Shown: piece by piece, positions 49,842-60,827 of the stretch
Layout of the letters: every line of letters begins with the position of its first letter
How positions within the stretch are numbered: position 1 is the first letter of the stretch
Source: Toxorhynchites rutilus septentrionalis
Taxonomy: Eukaryota; Arthropoda; Insecta; Diptera; Culicidae
Direction of reading: 5' to 3'
DNA: 64,000 nucleotides
NCBI RefSeq assembly: GCF_029784135.1
Contig: NC_073745.1
Span: 110,680,216 to 110,744,215, forward strand
Notes under the pieces: generated by a model
Seen by the model: only the letters and a program-made list of their open reading frames with translations
What the model was told of the DNA's origin: nothing
The model's database searches: none
Program-made: the position numbers and the translations under genes

Positions 49842-50700
49842 TTATTTATGTATCTTCAGAAGTGCACGTCAAGCAAAACAAAATGATGCTAATTAGTTGT
49901 AGTGATTTTGAAAACTAATCCTATTTTTATAAGATAAGAAACACAATGCGAGACAAGTTGAAATGATGCAAAAAAAACTTAAAAAGCTAAACAAGAAACT
50001 AAAAAATTTGGAAATTGATTTTTTTTTTATATGTGAATCTATATTTTTTAGCGAGTGTCATGTGTCTTACTTTGTTAATGCTGCGAACCGATTTAACCCT
50101 TCATGAGGTCGCTGAAACTAGGCCATCTAGAGACTACAACTTTATGCAAAAATTGTAACAAAATTTCTAGTACAGTGGAAAAAAATTATTTTTTTTATAT
50201 AAACTTACAAAGACAAAATTGAAAATCTGAATTTTTCAACAATTAACCATGATCTTACACAGAAGATCCAAAACAGAACGCTTACAGTGAAATACTTATC
50301 AACTTGTTGCATTTTGAACGAATATAAACAGATTTTTCTGCCGGCGCTCTAAAATCGCCGTTCTGTTACGTAAAAATGGTTCTCAAATTAATATCGTATA
50401 TTTTTAGCGCCACTAAAAATGAAATATTTCCAGATACTATATATTGCTTAGTATTATTAAATAGTATAGTATTATTGAAAATGCAACAAGTAAGTTTTCA
50501 CTACAAACGTACTACTTAGGAGCTATTGTGTAAGATCACGCAGTTTTTTTCAATAAAATAAATGGTGTATTTGATGAAAAATTCAATTGTTTTTCCTGTG
50601 TAACTCTATACAAAAAAAAATGTTTTTCGCTGCACTAGAAATATTGTTCTGATTTTTGCATAACAAAAGGCGCTATAAAGTGAGCGGCAGATAGTGTTTT
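49842..50700. other. AT-rich stretch, nothing recognised
   Basis: No ORF of note and no repeat family identified. Confidence 0.35.
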
Positions 50701-50703
50701 TAA

Positions 50704-50932
50704 GGCAGTGGCAACTACCGGTCCGATTCATATTTTGGACAGCTTTATATTTCGGACACTCTGTAATAATAACTTGAAATTCTTAATGCCCTGATGATAC
50801 AACTAAAGGGTTTACTATAACGAATCAATTGTGATATCAACTTTATAGTTATATCATCAGGGCACCAACCATTTCAAGTTATCATTACAGAGTGTCCGAA
50901 ATATGGTTCAGAACGGTATATTGCCACCAATT
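50704..50932. repeat. Fold-back element, about 230 bp
   Basis: The left arm 50704-50809 and right arm 50839-50932 are inverted copies sharing TTCGGACACTCTGTAAT and GCCCTGATGAT; the left arm has a short internal duplication. Non-coding. Confidence 0.7.
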
Positions 50933-50934
50933 TT

Positions 50935-51524
50935 TTAAACTGTCTGTCTGAAAAATCTGTACAAATTCAGTTTAATCTGATACAGTTACAATATGGCTAA
51001 TATTTCGATCAAAATAATAGTGTAATTAAGAAAAAAATACAGCTAAATTACAAAACATCTATTGGCTTCTTATTCTCATCCGTATTACATTTATTTCGAA
51101 CAAAATATTGCTATAATATTCGAGATATTATCTTCTACTGGCTACTTCTTTTTCTCAACTCTCAAGGCATAATGCCACAGAGGTTTAAAAATAAAAAATG
51201 TTCTATAGAAGAAATTTACCATATCATCCAAGTAGGGTAACACGGGGTGAGTTGGACATACGGGGTGATTTGGACCACTCCATCATCTCAAAAAGTACGG
51301 CTCAACTTGGATTTTTTATAATGTCATCTTATTTGATTAAAGAACCGTATGTAACTAACGTAAAAAAAACTTTGGTAAAATTCGACAGGTGGAAGGAGAT
51401 GGTAGCATGAACACATCAAGCACTTTGATTGTCAAAATATGTGAATTTTCCGATCGTGGTTCTAAGGTTTTCCCACTGATTAAACAAACTTCTCGTGTAT
51501 TGTGCAGTAAAGTTCTGTTCACCT
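50935..51524. other. Unassigned; one family O/N-like end at 51236-51290
   Basis: GGGGTGAGTTGGACATACGG then GGGGTGATTTGGACCACTCC is a tandem of the motif seen at the ends of 42617-43106, without a visible partner end. Confidence 0.4.
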
Positions 51525-51955
51525 ACAGGTTGAGGGTCTAACTACCATAAATGTTTATTTATCGCACCCTAAAACCTTCACATGCCAAATTTGGATTCAT
51601 TTGCTTGATTACTTCTCGAGTAATGCTGAAATTTGTGTTTCATTTGTTTGGCAGCCCCCCCCCCCCCTTAGAGAGAGGGGCGAGGTGTCTAACTACCATA
51701 GAAACATTTGTTGCGCCCTAAAACCTCAATATGCATAATTTGGTTTCATTTGCTTGATTAATTCTCGAGTAATGCAGAAATTTGTGTTTCATTTGTATGG
51801 CAGCCCCCCTTAGAGAGGGGGGGTCTCAAAGTATCACGAAAACCTTCCCCGGCCCCAAAAACCCCTACATACCAATTTTCATGTTGATCGGTTCCGTAGT
51901 TTCCGAGTCCATAAGAATCAGACAGACAGACAGACAGAAATCCATTTTTCCTTTC
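51525..51955 (+). repeat. R1 repeat, 3' part, copy G
   Basis: Two and a half modules with TTACTTCTCGAGTAATGC and a C13 run at 51655-51667, then ATCGGTTCCGTAGTTTCCGA, (CAGA)n and AAATCCATTTTTCC at 51941-51954. The 5' modules are missing. Confidence 0.7.
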
Positions 51956-52100
51956 CTTTCTGAATGAATTTCAGAAAGTTCGCACTTCTGGCTTTTCGGA
52001 CATTCTGATTGAATGATTGAACAAATCATTGAAATAGTGTTACAGAACCGCAGATTAAAAGTGATGGAAACAGTTGAGGCTACTAGGCAGCTATCACATG

Positions 52101-53020
52101 TAGGGGTAGTGGGGGCAAAGTGGTCACCTTTGGTAGTATAACTATTGACTATGACACCGTATTGATAGGCACCTTATGTTTGAAGAATTTGATGAATTTT
52201 GAGTCACCCTGTACTTCAGTAGAGCTGTCACATGTCGAAATATAAATAAAAACAGAAATTGCTCTCTCGATAGCCATTCGGCCGTAGTTCTGTGCGCATG
52301 GTATCTAAGGAATTTCTCGTGAAATTTAGTTTATTCAATCTGATATGTTGGACAAATCACCAGTTTGAACGACTATTCACATATTCTAGGAGAGGTGAAC
52401 AGATATTTTGTTGAATCTCAGCGATTAATTAGCATAGAAATTACATTGATGTTTGGGGCAAAGTGGTCATAGCTGCATAACGACTTACAATGTTCTGTTT
52501 ACTAAAGCTAATATACCTTATCACATTATGCTCTTGGTTCCTGGTTCCTTTTGTGGCTATGGCCCTGGAAAAATATGCCACTCCAATTAAACCATGTCTC
52601 ATTATAGTTATGTGTTTCTTACAACGTTTTTGTATGCATGAGAAAATTTGCATTGAGACTCTAGGTGAATAGATCAAGCTTATTTCATACCTTTACCTAC
52701 TAAATCGAATATGATTTGAACAAATTTGGATGAAAAAAACGCATAAATCTATCCCAATTAGCTTGATATGTACGAGTGACCACTTTGCCCCCTATAGGTG
52801 ACCACGTTACCTCCAAGCAAAAAAAAAGTTCGATTTTTCACCTTTTTTTCTTATGATGGAAAATGTACTATTTTGAATTTTTATAGTAAAAGCCGTATGC
52901 TATCTTGAACAACAATGAGTTGAACTATAATAATCTTAGAAAAACGGGAATTGTAGCAGTATGTGGACGCTGGAAATGGACATATCCCTTAGGGTGACCA
53001 CTGTGCTCCCACTTCCCCTA
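52101..53020. mobile_element. Inverted-repeat element with GGGGCAAAGTGGTCA ends (family N)
   Basis: The left TAGGGGTAGTGGGGGCAAAG and, inverted, right TAGGGGAAGTGGGAGCACAG continue into TGGTCACC, giving TIRs of about 28 bp. Internal copies of the motif lie at 52453 (direct) and 52777 (inverted). 920 bp; the short ORFs inside look incidental. Confidence 0.65.
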
Positions 53021-53039
53021 TCCACAGCACGCAACCACT

Positions 53040-53640
53040 TCGAAATTGACGGCATCTTCTTCGTTCCTCAGCTGAAAAAAAACTGAGCGGCTCTTTCATT
53101 AAGCACTTTAACCTCATGCAACGTACCACATCGTATTGCCTCCACTATGAAACCATATTTTTGTTGATTCAGGCGTTTACACGTTTTCCAATTTAAGTAT
53201 TGAACGCAACAGCTTACCCTCAAAAGCTTCGAATAGTCGTCAATCAGTTTCCTTCAACGTTCATGCTTCAAGTCCGTAAATGAGCCCTGGAAAAATCAGC
53301 ATTCTAGAAAGCGCTGTCCTTGTGCGCGTTAGCACACTGTTCTAGCTAACTAAGGATTCGTCGAAGGCCCTATTTGTAGCTGCAACTTGTGTCATATGAA
53401 CTCCTCAACCACCTCGAATCTTTCCTAATTCGGTTCCACCTCGGTACCAACACCACTGGAATCCGCCGATCCCTGCCAGCTATTAGGTTCATAGTTTTGG
53501 CTGAGATGATGATGAGCCCCAATCTCCTGTTTTATAGAGCATACAGCCCCGCCGTCGTTCTCAATGATATCGATGTTATCCGTGTACCCAGGTAGCATTC
53601 GAGGTTTCGTGATAATGGAACCATTACTTCGCTTATTTGT
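53040..53640 (-). pseudogene. Decayed non-LTR ORF2 C-terminal region (RTE-like)
   Basis: Minus strand: FEVVEEFI, then after shifts ARTKTALSRMLIFPGLIYG-like sequence around 53270-53330 and TLKETD followed by FEAFEGKLLRSIL. These follow the pattern VEEFIYLGTLV ... LYGSETWTL ... FERKILR of the region after the RT in RTE-like elements. Many frame changes are present. Confidence 0.45.
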
Positions 53641-54510
53641 TCATTGTAATGCACCTTCCACGGGGAGTAACGGGTAAGTTATAGAAGGGTTTATTAGGGT
53701 ATTGATTTCTCGATCAGTCAAAAACACTTGATTAAATATGCTAGGTTCTGAATTTGGGAGTCATTTCCACAATCAACTTGAACCAATAATACCATAAAGA
53801 TATATCGATGTTAGCCGTTGAAACGTCCGGAGATAGTAACATAAAAATATTACCAGACCATATCTCAAACTTTAATCCGTGGCAAAATTGTGCTCTCACC
53901 AGTCTATGGAACAGATGAAAAATATCGTTAGTTCTACATCAGATAGAACAATCCCATTGTCAACCCAATGACAGTGCCACGACAGTGCCCGCGCAACATC
54001 TTGAAGCTTCAATCTCTACTAATTGGTTCTCCTGGAAGCCCGGTCTTGGCAAAAATCTATACCTATATTACCTTCTACCCACTTTGTCGTTCCTTTTTTT
54101 TTTGTACAATGCCCCTTCACAAGTGGAATCGAGACTCCTCCCGGAAAGCGGCGGAGATTTATGATGGGAGTGAAATAAATCATAAAAATTAGAAAACAGT
54201 AGCTTTATGGTTCGCGGTGCTCTCCGGCGGACCAGGGCAGGCAAAAAGTAGATAACCAACTCGGGGGCCGATGATGAATTATAGAAACTGAAATTAAATG
54301 AAAATAGCTGTTGATAGCTTCTCTCCCCTTTCGCTCGTAAACAGATCGAATGCTCGGCATATTTTCCCAGAGGGTGTTCATGATGATCGGCCATAAAATT
54401 GACAATAAACCGCGCTTCGAGATGCTCGTTCAGCGAACATTTGCCCGCAAATCGAGTCGGCGTTGTGTTGTTGAAAGGTGATAGAGATCCTGGGAGATGG
54501 GCGTGATTGA
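53641..54510. other. Unassigned
   Basis: No domain recognised; the 161-codon minus-strand frame at 54068-54553 has no recognisable family and a composition rich in Ser/His/Arg. Confidence 0.3.
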
Positions 54511-54514
54511 AAGA

Positions 54515-54522
54515 TATAAAAG
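54515..54522 (+). promoter_or_regulatory. TATA box candidate
   Basis: TATAAAAG, with TCATTTC 35 bp downstream as a poor initiator match and an ATG at 54575. Confidence 0.35.
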
Positions 54523-54574
54523 GTGCACGTGAGAAACGTGAGAAGTAGCTCATTTCGAGTTACATTTAGGCAAT

Positions 54575-54745
54575 ATGGCTCCGCTGTTACGACCTCGTGT
54601 GTTTGCACAGTGCTTGTCGGGGTTGCGCAATCAACAGGCAGCTACCAATCAACTGACAGAGAACGTCATGCAGGATGATGGGATAATAATCATGTGGATC
54701 CGTGAGCATGGCTGGGTGCGGTTTTTTCGGCGTATCATCACCTGA
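54575..54745 (+). CDS. Weak candidate: 56-aa ORF or first exon
   Basis: Starts MAPLLRPRVFAQCLSGLRNQ, an Arg-rich, acid-free N-terminus that resembles a mitochondrial targeting peptide, and later becomes acidic (TENVMQDDG). A GTGAGC at about 54700 could be a splice donor. A TATA-like box lies 60 bp upstream. I do not recognise the protein and cannot identify further exons. Confidence 0.25.
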   Translation: MAPLLRPRVFAQCLSGLRNQQAATNQLTENVMQDDGIIIMWIREHGWVRFFRRIIT

Positions 54746-56323
54746 CAGGAGCTCAAGCCAGCTAAACCAAAATCACTCAAACAGCAACCGTGGAAGAGAA
54801 AGTTCCGTACATTACTGATCCAATTTCATGCAATGCCGTTTGATGGTCCAAATGGTCCATGATCTCTTGTCTGACTCGCAAAATGTAATCGTTTTGCGTC
54901 ATTCCTCTTTTGGAAAGTGCTCTCACACATTCGGGCGAACCCTTGTTTTGTCTTATCGTTTCGAAATGAATTCGGTTTCTTCACTTTGACAGCAGCCATA
55001 AACTCATTCCGTCTACGACCCTCTTCAACGGTAAAATTACCGATGACCCTCCACTCTCTATGGAGATGTCGTGAGTCAACACTTGTGCAATTTGGACGTA
55101 ATCAAATTCATCCGAAAGATGTTCCTCCAATTATGGGGTGCACTCGAAAAATAGTATTGGCTACTGGACTTTCAGTGGAATCGTTTCCTCTCACAATCTC
55201 AGTCAAAACTATTTTTTGGTATCTATTATAAAACATTCCACTCTCAACGCACAATAAGTTTCAATATTCTCCTCCCCACCATATCCAATCACGTTGGTTT
55301 TTCACACATTTTGTGCTGTCAAATAATGCCCCGGTATATCAAATCGATCATAATCAGAAAGCAATTGAGACATTAAATACGGCTGAGACAGCAGAAAGTT
55401 TTGTGGGGGCTTTGAATAGATTGATGATTGGTTGAAGTCTGTGAACAACAACTTATTTTTTTCCCTTCCATGGTCAATTCACAGGTCACCTTTTGAAAAA
55501 TGAAAAACAAGTTCATTAGGAATGATTATTTCATTTAAACATTGTCATTTGTACACATAGAAACGAGACAATACAATTTTTCTTGGCAACTAATTCCGTG
55601 CAGCATGGGAGGTGACCGATCAGGGCGTAAATCATTCGATCGACCTGCGAACGATGGGAATATGGATCTGGGTTGATTACAATGAAACGCGTTACATTTC
55701 CAATATTTCGCTCTGTCAGAATTCAGCCACCAGCATCCCCCGCGCGGGCTGGGTAGATGGTGATGATTCATACCGTTTCCCAGACAGACACGTTTAGCAT
55801 CGGCGTGGGTGCCTGCTCGCAAACACTCGCCCGTAAAGACCTTCGGGCGAAACCACGCGCGAAAGACGCGCTGGGTCTCCATCCGAAAGGATGGGAGCGA
55901 GCAAAACTTCACACTCGATTCCAGTAATCATCGAGCTCGTTCGTCTATAATTTTGTGCCTTCCTCTATCAGACGCTGGCGCGGCGAGACTCCGCTGCCGC
56001 AATTAGTCCACAACTGAACGAGAGCAGAGAAGCCGGGAGAGTTTACAGCGAACTATCGGCCTACGATGAACTTCGAGGAGGATGGCCAGTAAGACAAAAC
56101 GGTTGTGAAGGAAATTTGTTTTAAACACAAAGTGTATGTTTTCCAGTTATTAATCAAAACATGAACAAACAAAAGAGAGCTTTTCAAAAAGTCGAAACCT
56201 AACAATAAAAACAACAGAATGGTCTGCGCATAAAATCATGGATGGAAGCATGACGTAGGTTGTTGTGGAATTATTGCTTTTGGCTTGAGTTTATGTAACT
56301 GTTCCGTAAATTTAACTGATTCA
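54746..56323. other. Low-repeat, partly GC-rich stretch without a supported gene
   Basis: 55600-56080 is distinctly GC-richer. ORFs on both strands overlap without recognisable domains. Confidence 0.35.
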
Positions 56324-56337
56324 ACACCCCAAATGGT

Positions 56338-56485
56338 AGAGCCGATCTGGCGTAGTGGTAACATCCATGCCTCTCACGCTAAAGGTCACGAGTTCAATTC
56401 TCACTCCCGACATTCTTCCAAAAATGGAAGTTAAAGTGACGAACCAGCCAAATGAGTTGAAAGTCACTATAATACAGAAAAAAAA
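56338..56485 (+). mobile_element. tRNA-derived SINE with 14-bp target duplication
   Basis: Internal promoter parts are clear: TGGCGTAGTGGTAACATCC (A box region, 56348) and GAGTTCAATTCTCAC (B box, 56390). It ends in an A-rich tail. ACACCCCAAATGGT is repeated exactly at 56324-56337 and 56486-56499, proving retroposition. 148 bp. Confidence 0.9.
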
Positions 56486-56579
56486 ACACCCCAAATGGTG
56501 GCTAGGGATTGCATTACCGTGCCAAAATTTCAATTACCGGTTATTCGGTAATGAAAACCGTACCGTACATAGGGATGGT

Positions 56580-56776
56580 AAAAAATCACATTCAACGATC
56601 AATGAATAAGTATATCCCTCTAGTCGGATGTTTTTAAATCACCCCTAGCAGGCGATGCTCTTTTATTCTTCATATGTACACAGAGAGAATACTTGGAACG
56701 GTGAGCTACCAAGATCTCAAAAAATCAATATGAAAGCGGAATCCCCACTGCTTGCACTCTCGAAGCATTACCTCTA
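56580..56776 (+). repeat. Repeat L, copy 2
   Basis: Inverted match to 28996-29190. It directly abuts the left end of the giant palindrome. Confidence 0.65.
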
Positions 56777-56779
56777 CTA

Positions 56780-57918
56780 CCCACAATCCAATCGACGAAA
56801 AAAACATCGACCTAACAACGACCGTAACGCTGTTATCTATTCACGATGACGACGATTGGGTATCGACATCTGGATACGGCATTAGTTTGCATGAGGCAAA
56901 CTATTCTCTATCATATTAGTCGGCCCGAATCAGTTTATATTTGCTAAAATTTGTATGAAATTTTTTTCTTGGCATAATTTTTTCTACTTAAAGTACGTTG
57001 TCATGACCCTAATTTGAATTATTTTCTATAGACGTTCAGATATTCTCAAAAAAACTTGTCATTATAATATAAAATTATCTCAAAACATATTTTTTTATGA
57101 CGTTTTTTCACCACTTGCAGGCAATGATGATTTTCACTTACATAGAGTACTAATTTGATTAAGGAAAAATCATGTTCATTCATAATTTTCATTTTAAAAG
57201 TGTATTCATTCCTTCTGCAAATCCATACTGTCATGCCTATCCCACAATATCGTCAACGCGGATAGTTCGTTAGTCGAAAATACTGAATAATTAAACAAAC
57301 CAAATGGCATCACTGGTGGTTCTTTTTTCCACTCCGCTAAACTGTCATCTCGAACAAAAACAAATGGATCATACAACTGGTGAGTATGAAATATATTTCG
57401 GCTTTTTAATTATTAATTATTTTATCTTGTCTTATCAGCTATGAATACATTCGACTCGTTTGCTTCCATCAATCGGTAAGTGAGAAAGATGATTTCTCCC
57501 ATTACCACAGTGCGGATTTCCACTTCTATCACAGCAGCCAATAACATCCGTTTTCCTGCAGCAGTAACCTCCAACCCCTGTTGGCAATGCCGGGGGACAC
57601 CATTAACAGCAGCAGCAGAATTTGACCATGGTATGGTATTGCGAAGAACTTTTCCCATTAGAGGTTCCGTCCTTCGCGCACATTCAAAAATCCTCTTCAG
57701 ACACGAAAACTCAACGACAAGGAGGTATTTATCAACTTGCTCAGCTGAATTACCACCCGGAGGAACCCGAATGCACTGATTCCGTTGTATAGTAGAATGA
57801 AAATAGGCGAGGTAAGCGAACGTAATCGCATGATATTTTAATGTTTGCATTTTTATCCGGATCATACAACTGGTGAGTAGGGAATTCATTTCTGCTTTTC
57901 ACTTACTAATCATTTTAT
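56780..57918 (+). repeat. Giant palindrome, left arm, outer part
   Basis: Inverted copy of 61492-62629, differing at only a few positions; starts CCCACAATCCAATCGACG. Both arms carry a 155-codon open frame (here 57889-57422 minus) and, antisense to it, a frame at 57480-57779. Splice-like signals occur: GGTGAGTATG at 57379 and TTATCAG ending at 57438 would bound a 59-bp intron. I recognise no protein family. Confidence 0.85.
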
Positions 57919-58169
57919 TGACGTAGGACTACGTCTTTCATTTCTATACCGGGGTGTAAAATCAAAGTTTCGAAAACGAAAGCGTTACGCCGGAGACCGA
58001 GATTTTGAGCGTTAATAGCTCCTAAACAACTGAACGAAATGGTATGATAAACACTTCATTCGAAAGAAAAAATGTCTACGCGTTATATACTTGTTACTTT
58101 TTGATCCAAAAACTTGTTTCAATAGTCTTAAAATTGCTTTCAAAACAGGCTATTGAAATCACCAATCGG

Positions 58170-58206
58170 TATATAAGCGAGCGGCGCTCGGAAATCCACT
58201 CAGTTC
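58170..58206 (+). promoter_or_regulatory. TATA box and arthropod initiator
   Basis: TATATAAG at 58170-58177 and TCAGTTC at 58200-58206 put the initiator A 32 bp after the first T of the TATA box, the usual spacing for RNA polymerase II core promoters in insects. Confidence 0.5.
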
Positions 58207-58397
58207 TAATTGAACGGCGATTGGAGCATGTTGTCGCTGTTGCGGTGAAGCTCTTTATTTATCATGAAAGCGCGGATGAACGGTGTCACCAAGAGCCTGT
58301 TTGTGCACCATAGGCCAGAAGGGAATCTATCAGGAGGAGAGTGATGCCACAAACGGTTCCCTGGGAAGACATTGCTACACACACATACACGCGCGGC

Positions 58398-59890
58398 TAT
58401 TAACAGGTGGTTATCGAGTTGGCATTAACCACTGGTGGGCTTCCAGTATCGAGGAAAATGTGGAAATATCTAATCGTTACTTAAAATAATCTGCCAGTTC
58501 CTTTGGGAATTTTCAAAATATATTCATGTGAAAGAGTTTAATTGAATGTTTTCTATCCATGTTACACTGTGACCAAATATGTTTCAATCAAGTGCTATTA
58601 ACAGGTGGTTATCGAGTTGGAATTAACCAATGGTGGGCTTCCAGTATCGAGGAAAATGTGGAAATAACTAATCGTTACTGAAAATAATCTGCCAGTTCCT
58701 TTGGGAATTTTCAAAATATATTCATGTGAAAGAGTTTAATTGAATGTTTTCTATCCATGTAACACTGTGACCAAATACATTTGGTTTTTGTGGTTTTTCA
58801 ATCAATCGCAATTAACAGGATAGCTTCAGAAGATTAGTCTTCCCCATCAGTAGGATATTTCCGTATCCAATATTGTATGCGCCCGCAATCGATTATTGCT
58901 CAGTCGCCGAAAGTTCCGAGCTCAGAGAGTTCATTCCCCTCTAGTTTGCCTTCCAAATTGCCATTGTAAACCACACCTTCTCTCGATTTAATCACACACA
59001 AAAAGCATACTTAAGCGATATTCTGGTGGTGAGACACATTCATTTTCGTGAGGACATCGACAAGACAACATCGTTGCCTAACGTGCTGGAGGAGGTGGAC
59101 GGCGAAGGATCGACACATACACGCGCAGAACTCTTTTCGTTAGGATGCCATTCAGCATCGAGAAAGTTCCGGAAAGATCTAATCATTGCTGGAAAATAAT
59201 CTGCCAGTTCCTTTGGGAATTTTCAAAATATATTCATGTGAAAGAGTTTAATTGAATGTTTTCTATCCATGTAACACTGTGACCAAATATGTTTCAATCA
59301 AGTGCTATTAACAGGTGGTTATCGAGTTGGTATTAACCACTGGTGGGCTTCCAGTATCGAGGAAAATGTGGAAATAACTAATCGTTACTGAAAATAATCT
59401 GCCAGTTCCTCTGGGAAGTTTCAAAATATATTCATGTGAAAGAGTTTAATTGAATGTTTTCTATCCATGTAACACTGTGACCAAATATGTTTCAATCAAG
59501 TGCTATTAACAGGTGGTTATCGAGTTGGCATTAACCACTGGTGGGCTTCCAGTATCGAGGAAAATGTGGAAATATCTAATCGTTACTGAAAATAATCTGC
59601 CAGTTCCTCTGGGAATTTTCAAAATATATTCATGTGAAAGAATTTAATTGAATGTTTTCTATCCATGTAACACTGTGACCAAATATGTTTCAATCAAGTG
59701 CTATGACCAGGTGGTTATCGAGTTGGAATTAACCACTGGTGGGCTTCCAGTATCGAGGAAAATGTGGAAATAACTAATCGTTACTGAAAATAATCTGCCA
59801 GTTCCTCTGGGAATTTTCAAAATATATTCATGTGAAAGAGTTTAATTGAATGTTTTCTATCCATGTAACACTGTGACCAAATACATTTGG
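58398..59890. repeat. 197-bp tandem repeats in two blocks
   Basis: The unit contains ACAGGTGGTTATCGAGTTGG, AAATAATCTGCCAGTTCC and TCCATGTAACACTGTGACC. Units start at 58398, 58596, 59307, 59503 and 59700, with a partial unit from about 59195. A 400-bp segment without the repeat (58790-59190) separates the blocks; its first 100 bp reappears at 59880-59980. Confidence 0.85.
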
Positions 59891-60151
59891 TTTTGTGGTT
59901 TTTCAATCAATCGCAATCAACAGGATAGCTTCTGAAGATTATTCTTCCCCATCAGTAGGATATTTCCGTATCCAATATTGGATGCATAAAACCTTGTGCC
60001 TCCAACGTAACGCTCTCGTTTTCGAAGTTCTCCAAATATTCATTCATTCAGAATGAATTCAGATTCAACTTCATACAAATGATCTCTATATCAACGAGAG
60101 TCCTACGTCACCCTTGCGGTTATACCATAGATATAACCCACTTCCTGTTTT

Positions 60152-60781
60152 TTGTTTCAGCTATGAATACATCCGACTCAATCAATCGGCGAATGAGAAA
60201 GATGATTTCCCTCATCACCACATTGCTTATTTCCACTTCTGTCACACCAGCCAACAGCATCAGCTTTCCCGCAGCAGTATCCTTTAAGTCCAGGGTGCTA
60301 TTCAGGGGAACAGCATCAACAGCAACAGCAGCAGGACCTGGCCATCGATAGTATTTCGAACAATTTTCCCCATCGGAGATCCCGTGCTTCACGCACATTG
60401 AAGAATCCTCCTCAGCCACATATCTGTGTCATCAAGGGCAAGGAGGTATTCATCAATGTATTCAGTCGGATTTGAATCGTCAATCCAGACAACCCGGATG
60501 CACCGATTCCATTATATACCTTATTTTTATTATACATGGATTTTTATTATTTTTTTTCAATAAAATGATTAAAATCGATCAATGTATTTCCTTTTCATTT
60601 TCAATAACAAACCAATACAAACAAGCAGCAAGCTGTGCTGGAAGCAGCGCTGCAAGCAGGTCGACGCCTTGCACATGTTGCCGAAAAAGTGGCGTCAAGT
60701 TGTTCGATGAATGCATATGAAAGGTCGATAACTCGATTGCATTTCATCGACCCGATCTTGGCAGGCAAAACGGAATGTGGG
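60152..60781 (+). repeat. Giant palindrome, left arm, inner part
   Basis: Inverted copy of 60828-61491. It carries an open frame starting MRKMISLITTLLISTSVTPA (60194 on), which is signal-peptide-like, and its antisense frame 60419-60120. The right arm has 30 extra bases at about 60870-60900. Confidence 0.85.
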
Positions 60782-60827
60782 TGCTCAAGTTTTATCGTGA
60801 GTGCAAGCCACAAACGATGAATCCCAT
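60782..60827. other. 46-bp spacer at the palindrome centre
   Basis: Unique sequence between GGCAAAACGGAATGTGGG and its inverse CCCACATTCCGTTTTGCC. Confidence 0.85.

Larger units (their letters stand above)
57919..60151. mobile_element. Insertion in the left palindrome arm, with internal tandem repeats
   Basis: Absent from the right arm, where ATCATTTTATTTTGTTTCAG is continuous. Edge motifs are GACGTAGGACTACGTC at 57920 and, inverted, TGACGTAGGACT near 60105; further in, TTTCGAAAACGAAAGCGTTA pairs with TAACGCTCTCGTTTTCGAA. It holds a promoter-like pair and a 197-bp tandem array. No transposase is seen, so it is non-autonomous if a DNA element. Confidence 0.6.

Noticed and set aside
54068..54553. 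161-codon minus-strand frame as a host gene
   Set aside because: No domain and no promoter or splice support; overlapping frames are open on both strands.
56338..56485. Possible functional tRNA gene
   Set aside because: A and B boxes are present but no cloverleaf closes, and the A-tail and 14-bp target duplication show a SINE.
58398..59890. Regular repeats that could suggest a CRISPR-like array
   Set aside because: The units are 197 bp, directly adjacent and without unique spacers, in a eukaryotic context; they are ordinary tandem repeats.
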